A stretch of DNA of 64,000 nucleotides from an uncultured Pelagibacteraceae bacterium (GCA_902515185.1 CABXTN010000001.1:1-64000), one strand, 5' to 3'. Shown: positions 22,973-33,960, counted from the stretch's first letter. The notes: generated by a model not told the origin, from the letters alone. A program made the numbers and translations.

Positions 22973-23732
22973 TTCTCATTGTCACTTAGATCATGAACCC
23001 CTGAATTCAAATTTAAAAGAAGTTCTAGAAAGATCAAAAAAGAATGGTGTTGAAAAAATTTTAACAATTTGTACTACTATTCAAGGATATCAAAACATTA
23101 TGAGTTTGATTGAAAAGGATGAAATGATATATGGTACTTTTGGAATTCATCCTCATGAGACTAAGGATAATAAAGTTAATAAAAATCAAATTGTAGAAAA
23201 AATTAATCTTAACAAAAAAATCATTGGTGTTGGGGAAACTGGATTAGATTTTTATTATAATAATAGTGATAGAGATGTACAGATTAAAAGCTTTCAATCT
23301 CATATAGAAGCATCAATAGAATTAAATGTCCCTTTAATTGTTCACTCTAGAGCTGCTGAACATGAAACGTATGAAATTTTGTATAAAAACAAATGTGATA
23401 GACTTAAAATTTTAATGCACTGCTTTACAGGCTCTTCTGAGTTTGCAGATAACTTGTTAAAGATAGGTGCAGTATTTTCTGCAAGTGGCATCATAACATT
23501 TAAAAATAGTTTAGAGCTACAAAATACATTTAAAATGATACCTCTTGATAATTTGCTTGTTGAGACTGATAGTCCATTTCTAGCGCCCATACCAATGAGA
23601 GGTAAAAAAAATGAACCAAGTTTTGTTAGATATACACTTGATAAATTGTCAAATTTAAAAAATATAAGTGCTGAAGAACTTGATAAAATTACTACTAAAA
23701 ACTTTAATAAACTTTTTTTTAATGAAGGTTAA
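22965..23732 (+). CDS. tatD: TatD-family hydrolase
   Basis: MIDSHCHLD, GVGETGLDFYY, HCFTGS, VETDSPFLAP. Confidence 0.95.
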   Translation: MIDSHCHLDHEPLNSNLKEVLERSKKNGVEKILTICTTIQGYQNIMSLIEKDEMIYGTFGIHPHETKDNKVNKNQIVEKINLNKKIIGVGETGLDFYYNNSDRDVQIKSFQSHIEASIELNVPLIVHSRAAEHETYEILYKNKCDRLKILMHCFTGSSEFADNLLKIGAVFSASGIITFKNSLELQNTFKMIPLDNLLVETDSPFLAPIPMRGKKNEPSFVRYTLDKLSNLKNISAEELDKITTKNFNKLFFNEG

Positions 23733-24483
23733 ATTTACAATTTTGGGTAGTGGTAGTTCTCTTGGAATACCTCGTATAGATGGTTATTTTGGCAAATGCA
23801 ATCCAAAAATAAAAAAAAATAATAGAATGAGATGTTCTGCAATAATTACTTCAAAAAATAAAAATATTCTATTTGATACTTCACCAGACCTAAGAATGCA
23901 ATTATTAGATAATAAAATTAAAAATATTGATAATGTTTTTTATACACATCCACATGCTGATCAAACACATGGCATTAATGAATTAAGAGTATTTTATCTG
24001 AAAAATAAAAAAAAACTAAACATCTTTGCAGATAAAAAAACATCAAATTATCTATTAAAATCATTTACCTACTGTTTTAAAAATACTGATCATTATCCAG
24101 CAACACTAAAACTGAATTCATTAAAAAATATTCATTATATTGAAAATATCAAAATAAGAGCAGTTAAGGTAAAGCATGGTCTAATTGATAGTAATTGCTA
24201 CATAATAAATGATAAATGTGCGTATGCACCTGATGTAAGTAAAATATTCTCAAAAGATTATAAATATTTTTGGAAATTAAAATACTTGGTAATAGATTGC
24301 CTTAGATATAAATGGCATCCATCTCATTTTAATCTAGAAAATGTATTAAGTTTTATAAAAGAAGTTAAGCCTAAAAAAACTATTTTAACTAATATGAATA
24401 ATGAAATTGATTATAATGAAATTAAATCCATTATTCCAAAAAATGTTGCCCCAGCTTACGATGGAATGAGTGTAAATTTATAA
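23722..24483 (+). CDS. MBL-fold metal-dependent hydrolase (PhnP-like); start moved to MKVKFTILGSG
   Basis: LGSGSSLGIP, HPHADQTHGI. Confidence 0.9.
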   Translation: MKVKFTILGSGSSLGIPRIDGYFGKCNPKIKKNNRMRCSAIITSKNKNILFDTSPDLRMQLLDNKIKNIDNVFYTHPHADQTHGINELRVFYLKNKKKLNIFADKKTSNYLLKSFTYCFKNTDHYPATLKLNSLKNIHYIENIKIRAVKVKHGLIDSNCYIINDKCAYAPDVSKIFSKDYKYFWKLKYLVIDCLRYKWHPSHFNLENVLSFIKEVKPKKTILTNMNNEIDYNEIKSIIPKNVAPAYDGMSVNL

Positions 24484-25023
24484 TAAATTTTCAATTTTAG
24501 TAGTTATTTTTTCCGACATTGGATTTGTAAATGATGAAAAAGTATCTTCTATTTTACCACTTTTATTAATCAAAATTTTATGAAAATTCCACTTTGGTAT
24601 AGCAGATTTACCATAATTTTTTTTAGCCCAATTAAAAATTTCATGGGCATCATCACCTTTAACGTTTACAATTGAAGTCATTGGAAAACTAATTTTAAAA
24701 TTTACCTCACAAAAATCTTTTACATCATTGTTACTTTTTTTTTCTTGATTAAAAGAGTTTGAAGGTACGCCTAAAACTATAAAATTTCTTGATTTATATT
24801 TTTCCCATAAAGTTTGAAGATCATTATATTGTTTGGTAAAACCACAATAACTAGCCGTATTAACCATCAATATAACATTGTCTTTAAATTCTTTCAGATT
24901 AATAGTTTGTCCTGAAATATCGTTGATCTCAAAGTCAAAAAAAATTTTTTCGTAATTTTCAGTAGCTTGATTTTTTGTAAAAAACATAACTATTATAGTT
25001 ATAACTAATATTAATTTTTTCAT
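24478..25023 (-). CDS. glutathione peroxidase family protein
   Basis: NTASYCGFTKQYNDLQTLWEKYKSRNFIVLGVPSNSFNQE, PKWNFHK. Confidence 0.93.
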   Translation of the reverse strand: MKKLILVITIIVMFFTKNQATENYEKIFFDFEINDISGQTINLKEFKDNVILMVNTASYCGFTKQYNDLQTLWEKYKSRNFIVLGVPSNSFNQEKKSNNDVKDFCEVNFKISFPMTSIVNVKGDDAHEIFNWAKKNYGKSAIPKWNFHKILINKSGKIEDTFSSFTNPMSEKITTKIENLL

Positions 25024-25032
25024 ATTGTTAAA

Positions 25033-26205
25033 TTATCTATTTGGTGTCAACAATATCAAAAAATATCCCGCCAAAGTGGATAATAGTGACCCAGCTAGAA
25101 CTCCAATTTTAACCCCGTCCATATATTGCATATTTTCTACAAATGCTAGATTGCCAACAAATAAACTCATAGTAAAACCAATCCCTGTCAAGATTCCTAC
25201 ACCATAGAAGTTATACCAATTTGAATTGCTAGGCATCTCTGCAACTTTTAATTTTATTGCGATATACGAAAAAACAAATACTCCTAGTTGTTTACCAAGA
25301 AATAATCCTAAAATTATTCCAAGGGGCACTTTATCGAGCATTGATGACAAAGACAAACCTTCTAATGATACACCTGCGTTAGCGAAAGCAAAAAGTGGCA
25401 TTATGCCAAATGCAACATAGGGACTTATCGAATGCTCAATTTTTATTAATAAAGAAAAATCTTTATCTTTATTTCTATGAGGTATTGTCATCGCTAGTAA
25501 TACACCAGCTATTGTTGCATGTATTCCAGAATTATGTGTAAAATCCCAAAGCAACAAACCTACCAATAAATATGGAAAAAATTTTTTAATATTGAATTTA
25601 TTAATTAATAATAAAATTATAAATGCTAAAAACATTAAACAAAGATATTTTATACTTAGATCGCCAGAATAAAATAAAGCAATAATTACTATTGCACCAA
25701 GATCATCAATTATAGCTAATGCAGTTAAAAAAACTTTCAAAGATAAAGGAACTCTTTTACCCAATAAAGAAAGAACACCAAGAGAAAATGCTATATCTGT
25801 AGCTGATGGAATGGCCCAACCATTTAAAGTATCTGGATCACTATAATTTATTGATATATAAACCAAAGCAGGTATTACCATACCACCTACTGCTGCAATT
25901 ATAGGTAATAATGCTTGTTTAGCATTTGATAATTCGCCTTGTAAAAATTCTCTTTTTATTTCCAATGTTACAAAAAAGAAAAATATTGCCATTAACCCAT
26001 CATTTATCCAATGAAGCACACTTAATTTTAAGCCAATCTGATTAAAGCCAATAAACAAATATTTTTCCAGTGTATTAAAATAAAAATTTGAATATACGGA
26101 ATTACTAATAATTAATGCTAGTATTGCGCTAAATAATAAAATTAAACCACTCGCAGATTCAAGTTTAAAAAACCATTTGAATGTTTTTGAAATATTGCCA
26201 ATCAT
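25033..26205 (-). CDS. nhaA: Na+/H+ antiporter NhaA
   Basis: HWINDGLMAIFFFFVTLEIKREFLQGEL, PSATDIAFSLGVL, ALAIIDDLGAI. Confidence 0.97.
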   Translation of the reverse strand: MIGNISKTFKWFFKLESASGLILLFSAILALIISNSVYSNFYFNTLEKYLFIGFNQIGLKLSVLHWINDGLMAIFFFFVTLEIKREFLQGELSNAKQALLPIIAAVGGMVIPALVYISINYSDPDTLNGWAIPSATDIAFSLGVLSLLGKRVPLSLKVFLTALAIIDDLGAIVIIALFYSGDLSIKYLCLMFLAFIILLLINKFNIKKFFPYLLVGLLLWDFTHNSGIHATIAGVLLAMTIPHRNKDKDFSLLIKIEHSISPYVAFGIMPLFAFANAGVSLEGLSLSSMLDKVPLGIILGLFLGKQLGVFVFSYIAIKLKVAEMPSNSNWYNFYGVGILTGIGFTMSLFVGNLAFVENMQYMDGVKIGVLAGSLLSTLAGYFLILLTPNR

Positions 26206-26645
26206 TATTTAAATAAATCTTTTATAAATAAAAATGAATCTAGTAAAGTGTTATATAAATTTTCTAAGAAAAAAATAAATCCAGGAATTAATTCATTAAG
26301 CTTAAATTTAAAGGTATCAAGCAAGACTACCAAGGCCACAAAACTGATAATTAACACTAAAAGAAAGTTTAAAACTGGTATTTTATTTTTTTTATTTTTT
26401 TTTACATTTTTTTTAATGATGGTTTCAGCTTCTTTTATAATATCCTCTGTTTCTTTTGGTACTTTCTCTAAATTACTGTCTATTGATATTCTTTGAATGG
26501 GATTTTTTTTTTCAGGAAGTTGCCTTTCTTTCTTAAAAAACCATTTTTTACTACATGAACCACATTGTAGCATCTTTCCACTAGCTGGCACCAAAGCCTC
26601 ATCAACTTCAAATTTTTTTAGACACCATGGACATGTAATTATCAT
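26205..26645 (-). CDS. zinc-ribbon (MJ0042-type) membrane protein
   Basis: CPWCLKKFEV..LQCGSCSKKWF. Confidence 0.85.
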   Translation of the reverse strand: MIITCPWCLKKFEVDEALVPASGKMLQCGSCSKKWFFKKERQLPEKKNPIQRISIDSNLEKVPKETEDIIKEAETIIKKNVKKNKKNKIPVLNFLLVLIISFVALVVLLDTFKFKLNELIPGFIFFLENLYNTLLDSFLFIKDLFK

Positions 26646-26740
26646 GCTTTCTTATATATCAGATTTTTATTAAATTTCTTCAAATTTGGGCACTATTTAT
26701 CCTTTGAAATTATCATTATCTACTATATTAGTAATCATCT

Positions 26741-26817
<77 letters not shown>

Positions 26818-26823
26818 TTTATT

Positions 26824-27105
26824 ATGAACAAAGTTAAAATTTATAAACCATCTAAAACTTCCATGCAGTCAGGATTAGCTAAGACTAAAAATTGGGTATT
26901 AGAATTTAAAAATAAAAAAACAGGCATAAATCCTTTAATGGGGTGGGAAAGCTCAACACATACACTTTCTGAAGTAAAATTAGAATTTTCAACTAAAGAA
27001 AATGCTTTAAGATATGCAAAAAAAAACAAATTAACATATGAGTTGATTGAATCTAAAGAAAAGAAAATTATTAAAAAATCATACGCTGATAACTTTATAA
27101 AATAA
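26824..27105 (+). CDS. ETC complex I subunit (NDUFS4-like) family protein
   Basis: [45 protein letters not shown]. Confidence 0.9.
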   Translation: MNKVKIYKPSKTSMQSGLAKTKNWVLEFKNKKTGINPLMGWESSTHTLSEVKLEFSTKENALRYAKKNKLTYELIESKEKKIIKKSYADNFIK

Positions 27106-27108
27106 ACT

Positions 27109-28101
27109 ATGTTTAGATTTTTTAAATTAAAAAAATGGTTTGTATGGTCATGGTTAGGGTCTCTAATTATTTTATCATCTTTGTGGGTACAAGTTAAGAT
27201 AGATGTAAAAATAAATGAATGGTTTGGCGTATTTTATGACATGATACAAAAAGCTCTTGCTTCACCTAATGCAATAACAATTGAAGAATATTGGTCGAGT
27301 TTAGCTTCATTTATCACATTAGCGGGTATGTATATTGCTCTTTATGTTGCTATTAGTTTTTTCACAGCTCACTATTTATTTAGGTGGAGAACAGCAATGG
27401 TTGAATGGTATCATAGTGTTTATGATAAAGCTGGAAAAATAGAAGGTGCATCGCAAAGAGTACAAGAAGATACAATTAAATTTACACGTATTATGGAAGG
27501 TCTTGGCACAAGTTTTATTGAGTCGTTAATGGTTCTGTTTCAGTTTGTTCCAATATTACTTGGATTATCTATAGGTATACCAATTTTCTTTTTTGGTGAT
27601 TGGCAATACGGTTTAATTACAGGGGCATTACTTTGGACTCTTGGAGGAACAATATTTTTAATTGGATTGGGCTGGATATTAAGATTGGTTGGTGTTGAAT
27701 ATGACCTTCAAAAAAAAGAAGCTGCATATAGAAAAATACTAGTAATAGCCGAAGATGATCAGAATGTAAGACCAAAAACAATCGATGAACTATTTTCAGA
27801 AGTTCGTTCAATTCATTTTTTAAGTTATGTTCGTTATTTATATTTTAATATTGGTAGAATGGCTTATTTACAGGCTAATGTATTGTCAGCTTATGTGTTT
27901 TTAGCACCAGCAATAGTAGCTGGTGTTGTTACTTTAGGGGTTATGCAGCAGATTATAAGAGCTTTTGGAAGGGTAGAAGGATCTATGCAATATCTATTAA
28001 AATCATGGCCGACAATCATTGAACTAGCGAGTGTTTATAAAAGATTAAAAGAATTTGAGTCTCAAATAATTGAGAAAGAATTAATTGATGAAAAAATTTA
28101 A
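27109..28101 (+). CDS. SbmA/BacA-like transporter
   Basis: WYDMIQ-like FYDMIQKAL, FRWRTAMVEWYHSVYDKAGKIEGASQRVQEDTIKF. Confidence 0.85.
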   Translation: MFRFFKLKKWFVWSWLGSLIILSSLWVQVKIDVKINEWFGVFYDMIQKALASPNAITIEEYWSSLASFITLAGMYIALYVAISFFTAHYLFRWRTAMVEWYHSVYDKAGKIEGASQRVQEDTIKFTRIMEGLGTSFIESLMVLFQFVPILLGLSIGIPIFFFGDWQYGLITGALLWTLGGTIFLIGLGWILRLVGVEYDLQKKEAAYRKILVIAEDDQNVRPKTIDELFSEVRSIHFLSYVRYLYFNIGRMAYLQANVLSAYVFLAPAIVAGVVTLGVMQQIIRAFGRVEGSMQYLLKSWPTIIELASVYKRLKEFESQIIEKELIDEKI

Positions 28102-29048
28102 TGGCAATAGATAAAAAATTTATTGACCAATTTATTAATGTAACTTCAAGAGCAGCTTATGCATCATCATTTTTTATAGGTAAAAAAGATAAAATAGCAG
28201 CTGATAAAGCTTCCGTAGATTCAATGAGAGCAGAATTAAATAAAATAAATATGACTGGTGAAGTAGTCATAGGTGAGGGTAGTTTAGATGAGGCTCCCAT
28301 GCTTTACACCGGAGAAATTCTTGGTACTAAAAATGGTCCAGATTTTGATATCGCAGTAGATCCAGTTGAAGGAACTAATTTTGTGGCTAATAATTTACCT
28401 GGTGGTTTAACTGTCTTAGCTATTGCTGAAAAAGGAAATTTATTTAATGCACCAGAAACCTATATGAATAAAATAGCAACAGGAAAAATTGAAAAAGGAT
28501 TAATTGATCTTGATTATCCATTAAAAAAAAATATTAAAAATTTATCTGAATTTAAAAATAAAGACATCTCATCATTAACAGTTTGTATATTGAATAGATC
28601 TAGACACAAAAAAATTATCGATGAATTGAATGATTTAAATGTAAATGTTAAATTGATCTCAGATGGAGATGTTTTGGGTGCCCTTTATGTGTCAGATCCA
28701 AAATATAATGTAGACATGTTTATGGGTATTGGAGGCGGTCCGGAGGGCGTTTTGGCAGCATCAGCACTAGATTCGTTCGGGTGTTTTTTTCAAGGAAGAT
28801 TTATTTTCGATAACGATGACAATATTAAAAGAGCAAAGTTAATGGGTATAAAGGACTTAAAAAGAAAGTATGAATTAAGTGATATAGTAACCGGTGACTC
28901 GATATTTTGCGCTACAGGAATAACATCGGGTGATTTGGTTAAAGGTGTTAATAAAAAGGGCGATAAATTTATTACAGAAACTCTAGTTACACATAAAAGT
29001 ACAAAATCAAATAAAATTTTAATAAAAGAAGACACTATAAAAACTTGA
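28101..29048 (+). CDS. glpX: fructose-1,6-bisphosphatase class II
   Basis: GEVVIGEGSLDEAPMLYTGE, DIAVDPVEGTN, GIGGGPEGVLAA. Confidence 0.96.
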   Translation: MAIDKKFIDQFINVTSRAAYASSFFIGKKDKIAADKASVDSMRAELNKINMTGEVVIGEGSLDEAPMLYTGEILGTKNGPDFDIAVDPVEGTNFVANNLPGGLTVLAIAEKGNLFNAPETYMNKIATGKIEKGLIDLDYPLKKNIKNLSEFKNKDISSLTVCILNRSRHKKIIDELNDLNVNVKLISDGDVLGALYVSDPKYNVDMFMGIGGGPEGVLAASALDSFGCFFQGRFIFDNDDNIKRAKLMGIKDLKRKYELSDIVTGDSIFCATGITSGDLVKGVNKKGDKFITETLVTHKSTKSNKILIKEDTIKT

Positions 29049-29082
29049 TAAATATATGTTTTTACAATAAAAGTCGGAGTTT

Positions 29083-29157
29083 GGTCCCTTCGTCTATCGG
29101 TTAGGACAGCTGGTTTTCATCCTGCAAAGAGGGGTTCGATTCCCCTAGGGACCGCCA
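29083..29157 (+). tRNA. tRNA-Glu (anticodon TTC), CCA encoded
   Basis: GGTCCCT...AGGGACC-G-CCA; TTTTCAT anticodon loop. Confidence 0.96.
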
Positions 29158-29159
29158 TA

Positions 29160-29420
29160 ATGCAATATTTTATTTACATAATTGCCACTAAGGTCAAAAA
29201 TAGAACAATTTCTTATGTAGGATATACTTCAAATTTAGCCAAGAGATTAAAAGATCATAATAATGGAAAGGGTGCTAAATTTACAAGAGGAAGGAAATGG
29301 GAACTTATATTTAAAAAAAAATTTAAAACTAAAAGTTTAGCCATGAAAGAGGAATATAAGTTAAAAAAAAATTATTTTCTTAGAAATAAGATAAAAGATA
29401 AGTTTTATAAAAATGCTTAA
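29160..29420 (+). CDS. GIY-YIG nuclease superfamily protein (stand-alone)
   Basis: YFIYIIATKVKNRTISYVGYTSNLAKRLKDHNNGKGAKFTRGRKWELIF. Confidence 0.92.
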   Translation: MQYFIYIIATKVKNRTISYVGYTSNLAKRLKDHNNGKGAKFTRGRKWELIFKKKFKTKSLAMKEEYKLKKNYFLRNKIKDKFYKNA

Positions 29421-30000
29421 GTTTAAAAAAATTAAAGGAAATTTTGTTCATCATACGGCAGTTATTAATTGGAAGGATCTTAAAATTGGAAAAGGTAATA
29501 TAATTGGCCCTTATGTTGTTATAGGTAATAAAGCTCAGTGGAAAAAAAAAAGAAAATCAGGAAAAATAGTAATAGGGAACAAAAATATAATAAACGAATT
29601 TACGAATATTCATTTACCTACAACACTTAAAAAATTAACATATATTGGAAATAATAATTATATTATGAACTCGTCAACAATTGATCATGATTGTTATATA
29701 GAAGATCATGTTACAATAAGTAGTAATGTTGTCTTGGGTGGAAATGTCCATTTAATGAAACATTCAAATTTAGGAATTAGAACTATTGTTCATCAAAATC
29801 AAGTAATAGGATCATACACAATGATTGGAATGGGTTCAATAATAACAAGAAAAAAAATTATCAAACCAGGTTATGTTTTTTACGGTAAACCAATAAAGCT
29901 TATTAAAAAAAATAATATTAGTTTGAATAAAAATAAAATTACCGGTAAATCTCTTACAACAGAATTTTTAAGATATAAAAAATTAAAAAAAAATATATGA
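29413..30000 (+). CDS. LpxA-like left-handed beta-helix acyltransferase
   Basis: Hexapeptide repeats KIGKGNIIGPYVVIGN...NNYIMNSSTIDHDCYIEDHVTISSNVVLGGNVHL. Confidence 0.88.
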   Translation: MLKFKKIKGNFVHHTAVINWKDLKIGKGNIIGPYVVIGNKAQWKKKRKSGKIVIGNKNIINEFTNIHLPTTLKKLTYIGNNNYIMNSSTIDHDCYIEDHVTISSNVVLGGNVHLMKHSNLGIRTIVHQNQVIGSYTMIGMGSIITRKKIIKPGYVFYGKPIKLIKKNNISLNKNKITGKSLTTEFLRYKKLKKNI

Positions 30001-32075
30001 AAGATATAGCTATATTATTGCCCTATAAGGAAAATTTCACAGAAAATAGTGCCGGTGCTGCCTCTATATGGGTAAAAGACTATCTAAATAAAAGCAAATT
30101 AAGCAAGAGATCAATTGTTTACGGTAATCTCGAGAACAATTCTAAACCACTTTTAAAAAATTTTCAAAACCTTAAAATTGGTAATTCATTTGTTAAAAAA
30201 AATATTTCTTATACAAATAAACTTTACAATGAATATTTAAAATATAAATTTAAAATTATTGAAATTCATAATCGACCAGAATCTCTTTTATATTTGATTA
30301 AAAAAAAAGTTACTGCAAAATTAATTTTCATTTATCATAATAATCCACAAGATTTAAGGTCATCAACAAGCATTAAAGAAAGAACTTTTATAGCAGAAAA
30401 TACAGATCAAATTTATTTTGTGAGTAAGTGGGTTAAAAATAAATTTTTTGAAGAGTTACCATATATCCATAGAAATAATTGTGAAATTCTCTATCCTGCT
30501 ATAGATCCAATAAAAAAATTTCCCAAAAAAGAAAAAGTAATTATTTTTACTGGAAAATTAAATTCATCTAAAGGCTTTGATATTTATGGTAAGGCTGTAA
30601 CAAAAATATTAGATAAATTTAATGATTGGACTGCATTAGCAATAGGTAACGAGCCGAGGGAAAAATTCAATTTCAAGCACACACGTTTTAAAATTCTTGA
30701 TTGGGTCACTCATAATAAAATTTTAAATTATTATCGAAAGGCGTCAATCTCTATTGTTCCTTCAAGATGGCAAGAACCATTTGGAAGAACTGCGATGGAG
30801 TCTGCTGCATTCGGTTGTGCTACGATCACATCTAAAAAAGGTGGTCTTCCAGAGACTTTTGATAATAACTTATTTATAAACAAAATAAATGAGCATGAAT
30901 TATTTAATATAATCTCAAAATTAATCAAAGATCCAGTAAATAGAAAAAAAATACAAAAAATAAATTGGAAAAATGTAAAACATAAATTATCTGATCATGT
31001 TAAAAAAATTGATAATTTTAAAGAATTTTTACTAAATTCTAATTTTAACTTTAATAAAGGATCAAAGCTTAAAATTTTACACATTTCGACATTTGATGAA
31101 AGAAGTGATCATCGTTTATTTAATATATCAATAGCTAACAAACTTTCAAAAGGCTTTATTAGGAATGATCATGATGTGATAAATTTTAGTTATAGAAATT
31201 ATTTGACTAAAAATTTAGTTGCCAAAAAAAATGCCTATATTAACGATAAAGTTTCTAATGTTGCTGAAAATTATAGACCAGACTTAATAGTTCTAGGTCA
31301 TAATAACATTTTGGAACGTAAAACTTTGTCTAGCATAAAGAGGAAATATTCATCTAAAATCATTTTGTGGTATGAAGATGCATTAGGCAAAAGGGGAGAG
31401 GGTCCTAATTGGAAAAATAATCTTAATTTAATTGAAGGTAATAATGATCTTATAGATCAATTTTTTCTAACTACACATCCTGATGAAATTAAAACTCGTA
31501 TTCAAAGAAAAAAATTAAATTATTTACCTATTCCAGTAGATCCAAATATCGAAAATTTGAAAATTTATGAATATAAAAATAGATATAAAGATTTATTTTT
31601 CGCACTTAGCCATGGTGTAAATTTTGGTAAACTAAAAAAGGGTAAAAGTGATGAAAGAGAGGCTTTTATTGATAATTTGATGAATATGTATCCAAATATT
31701 AAATATAATATTTTAGGTATTTCCAATGAAACACCAAAATGGAATTATAATTTTTATAATGAACTAGTTAAGTGTAAAATGTCATTAAATTTAAGTCGAG
31801 GTAAAGCATTAAAATATACTTCTAGTAATAGAATAGCAGCATTAATAGGAAATGGTATATTTACTTTTATTGATATAAATACAAAATTTAATGATTTTTT
31901 TTCTGATAATGAATTGGGTTTTTATAAGAACGTGGATGATCTAGGCAACAAAATAGAATACTTCTTGAAATATCCAAATAAAATTAACGAATATGCCAAA
32001 CGTGGTAGAGATAAATATTTTAGACTTTTTAATAATAAATTAATTACAAAAAAAATTATTGAAAAAACCTTTTAA
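29997..32075 (+). CDS. two-domain glycosyltransferase: N-terminal GT4-like plus C-terminal CgeB-like domain
   Basis: IVPSRWQEPFGRTAMESAAFGCATITSKKGGLPE (GT4) and SLNLSRGKALKYTSSNRIAALIGNGIFTFI...NELGFYKNVDDLGNKIEYFLKYPNKINEYAKRGRDKYFRLF (CgeB-like). Confidence 0.85.
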   Translation: MKDIAILLPYKENFTENSAGAASIWVKDYLNKSKLSKRSIVYGNLENNSKPLLKNFQNLKIGNSFVKKNISYTNKLYNEYLKYKFKIIEIHNRPESLLYLIKKKVTAKLIFIYHNNPQDLRSSTSIKERTFIAENTDQIYFVSKWVKNKFFEELPYIHRNNCEILYPAIDPIKKFPKKEKVIIFTGKLNSSKGFDIYGKAVTKILDKFNDWTALAIGNEPREKFNFKHTRFKILDWVTHNKILNYYRKASISIVPSRWQEPFGRTAMESAAFGCATITSKKGGLPETFDNNLFINKINEHELFNIISKLIKDPVNRKKIQKINWKNVKHKLSDHVKKIDNFKEFLLNSNFNFNKGSKLKILHISTFDERSDHRLFNISIANKLSKGFIRNDHDVINFSYRNYLTKNLVAKKNAYINDKVSNVAENYRPDLIVLGHNNILERKTLSSIKRKYSSKIILWYEDALGKRGEGPNWKNNLNLIEGNNDLIDQFFLTTHPDEIKTRIQRKKLNYLPIPVDPNIENLKIYEYKNRYKDLFFALSHGVNFGKLKKGKSDEREAFIDNLMNMYPNIKYNILGISNETPKWNYNFYNELVKCKMSLNLSRGKALKYTSSNRIAALIGNGIFTFIDINTKFNDFFSDNELGFYKNVDDLGNKIEYFLKYPNKINEYAKRGRDKYFRLFNNKLITKKIIEKTF

Positions 32076-33058
32076 TTTATTTGTTTTAAAATTTTCAAAA
32101 TTTTTGCTGCAAAATTTATGTCACTAACAGGTTTTTTATTTTTTTTAATACAGTAAAAAAAATATTTTAGCTCGTCATTAAGACTATCATTTTGTTTAAG
32201 ATTGGGAGAAAAGTTTTTACCTAGGTATATTTTAGCTTTTTTATTAAAAAATTTATTTTCAAATTCAGATATATCCGGATACTTAGCATACTTATTATAA
32301 ATTTTGATTTTATTATTTGGATCCATTTCATCAAAAAGTAACATTTTTTTATTTGTAATAATTGTGATTTTCCTTATTTTATCTGGGTTAAGCCAACTAT
32401 TGTGTATATCTACAAAAATATTTTTAAACCTAAAACTTAAGTTTGAAATATCAGCAATATTTTTTTTTAATATTGAATAACTTGATTTTTTAACAATTTT
32501 TGGAGTTTTATTGAATAGATATAAAAAAATACTTAAATCATGAGAAGATAAATCGTATGAGACGTTTACATCATTTCTTATTGGTCCTAAATTTTGTCTT
32601 TGGAATTTAATATATAAAATTTTACCATTTCTTTTTAAATTAATATATTTTTTTAAATATTTAATATTATTATTAAATAAATATATATACCCAAACATTA
32701 TAATTTTATCATTTTTGATTTTTTTAATTTTAATTAAATCAGAATATTTTCTTAATCCAGGTTTTTCTACAAAAATATTTTTTTTATTATAAATTGATAA
32801 TTTTAGTAACTTAAAATTTTTTTCAGGTGGTGTAGCCAAAATAATATTTTTTATTGTTTTATTTTTAAGTATATCTTGTAAGCTTTTTGATATTATTAAA
32901 TGTCTAACGTACCTTTTTTTTAAAGTAGATGAATTAGAGTGATTCTCATCATAAATGATGATTTTTTTTTTTAATTTAATCAGTGCTTTCGCAATATTAG
33001 TTCCCCAATAGCCACAGCCAATAAGTGCTGTATCAATATTATTGGTATTATTTGACAT
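32072..33058 (-). CDS. Gfo/Idh/MocA-family oxidoreductase
   Basis: ALIGCGYWGTNIAKAL, ILATPPEKNFKLLKLSIYNKKNIFVEKP. Confidence 0.9.
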   Translation of the reverse strand: MSNNTNNIDTALIGCGYWGTNIAKALIKLKKKIIIYDENHSNSSTLKKRYVRHLIISKSLQDILKNKTIKNIILATPPEKNFKLLKLSIYNKKNIFVEKPGLRKYSDLIKIKKIKNDKIIMFGYIYLFNNNIKYLKKYINLKRNGKILYIKFQRQNLGPIRNDVNVSYDLSSHDLSIFLYLFNKTPKIVKKSSYSILKKNIADISNLSFRFKNIFVDIHNSWLNPDKIRKITIITNKKMLLFDEMDPNNKIKIYNKYAKYPDISEFENKFFNKKAKIYLGKNFSPNLKQNDSLNDELKYFFYCIKKNKKPVSDINFAAKILKILKQIN

Positions 33059-33093
33059 AAAATTGTAATAATTATTTAATTAATATATTTCAT

Positions 33094-33960
33094 ATGGAAT
33101 TTTCAATTATTATACCCACATTTAAAAACTATAATTACTGCAAATTAACAATAGATTCTATTAAAAAAAATTCTTCTTTTGATCATGAAATTATTGTTCA
33201 TCTTAATGGAGCAGATGATCAAACCGAGTCATACCTTAAAAATGAACACATATTATTTACTAAGTCAGAAACAAATATTGGTCTTTGTAGTGGTGTAAAT
33301 AAAGCATATAATTTGAGTAATAAGAAGTATATCTTATACTCTCATGATGACATGTATTTTTTACCTAATTGGGATCAAGAACTAGTTAATGAGATAAACT
33401 TAATCAATACAGATAAATTTTATTTATCAATGACACAAATATCAGCAAATGGTCCTGTAAAAGGTAGTTTGCAGCACATACAATTTGATTGTGGAGATAA
33501 ACTTGAGTGTTTCGATGAAAAAAAATTGTTAAAAAGTTTTAAATCATTAACCTTTAAGGATCTTCAGGGCAGTCATTGGGCTCCACACTTAATACCTAGA
33601 AGTTTGTGGGAAAAAGTAGGTGGTTTTAGTGAAGAATTTAACCCAGGCTTTGCCTCTGATCCTGACCTTAATTTCAAGCTGTGGATGGAAGGTACAAGAA
33701 TTTTTAAAAACGTTTCTAAGTCCAGACTTTATCATTTTGGCTCTGTAACAACTAGAAAAAATTCACAAATAGTTCGAAACAACGGTAAAAAAACCTTTCT
33801 ACTAAAGTGGAGTTTTACAGTTGATTTTTTTACAAAATATTATTTGAGAAGAGGTAGTATTTTTAATGGTCCATTAGAAGAGCCTGTTAAAAATGTAAAT
33901 TATTATTTGGATTATCTATTGAGTAAAATTAAATACTTTTTTAAAAAATACCTATTATGA
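33094..33960 (+). CDS. glycosyltransferase family 2
   Basis: FSIIIPTFKNYNYCKLTIDSI, LYSHDDMYFLPNWDQ. Confidence 0.92.
   Translation: MEFSIIIPTFKNYNYCKLTIDSIKKNSSFDHEIIVHLNGADDQTESYLKNEHILFTKSETNIGLCSGVNKAYNLSNKKYILYSHDDMYFLPNWDQELVNEINLINTDKFYLSMTQISANGPVKGSLQHIQFDCGDKLECFDEKKLLKSFKSLTFKDLQGSHWAPHLIPRSLWEKVGGFSEEFNPGFASDPDLNFKLWMEGTRIFKNVSKSRLYHFGSVTTRKNSQIVRNNGKKTFLLKWSFTVDFFTKYYLRRGSIFNGPLEEPVKNVNYYLDYLLSKIKYFFKKYLL

Noticed and set aside
23668-23721. Upstream start for the MBL-fold hydrolase
   Set aside because: The 18-aa extension overlaps tatD; the family-typical N-terminus begins at MKVKFTILGSG (23722).
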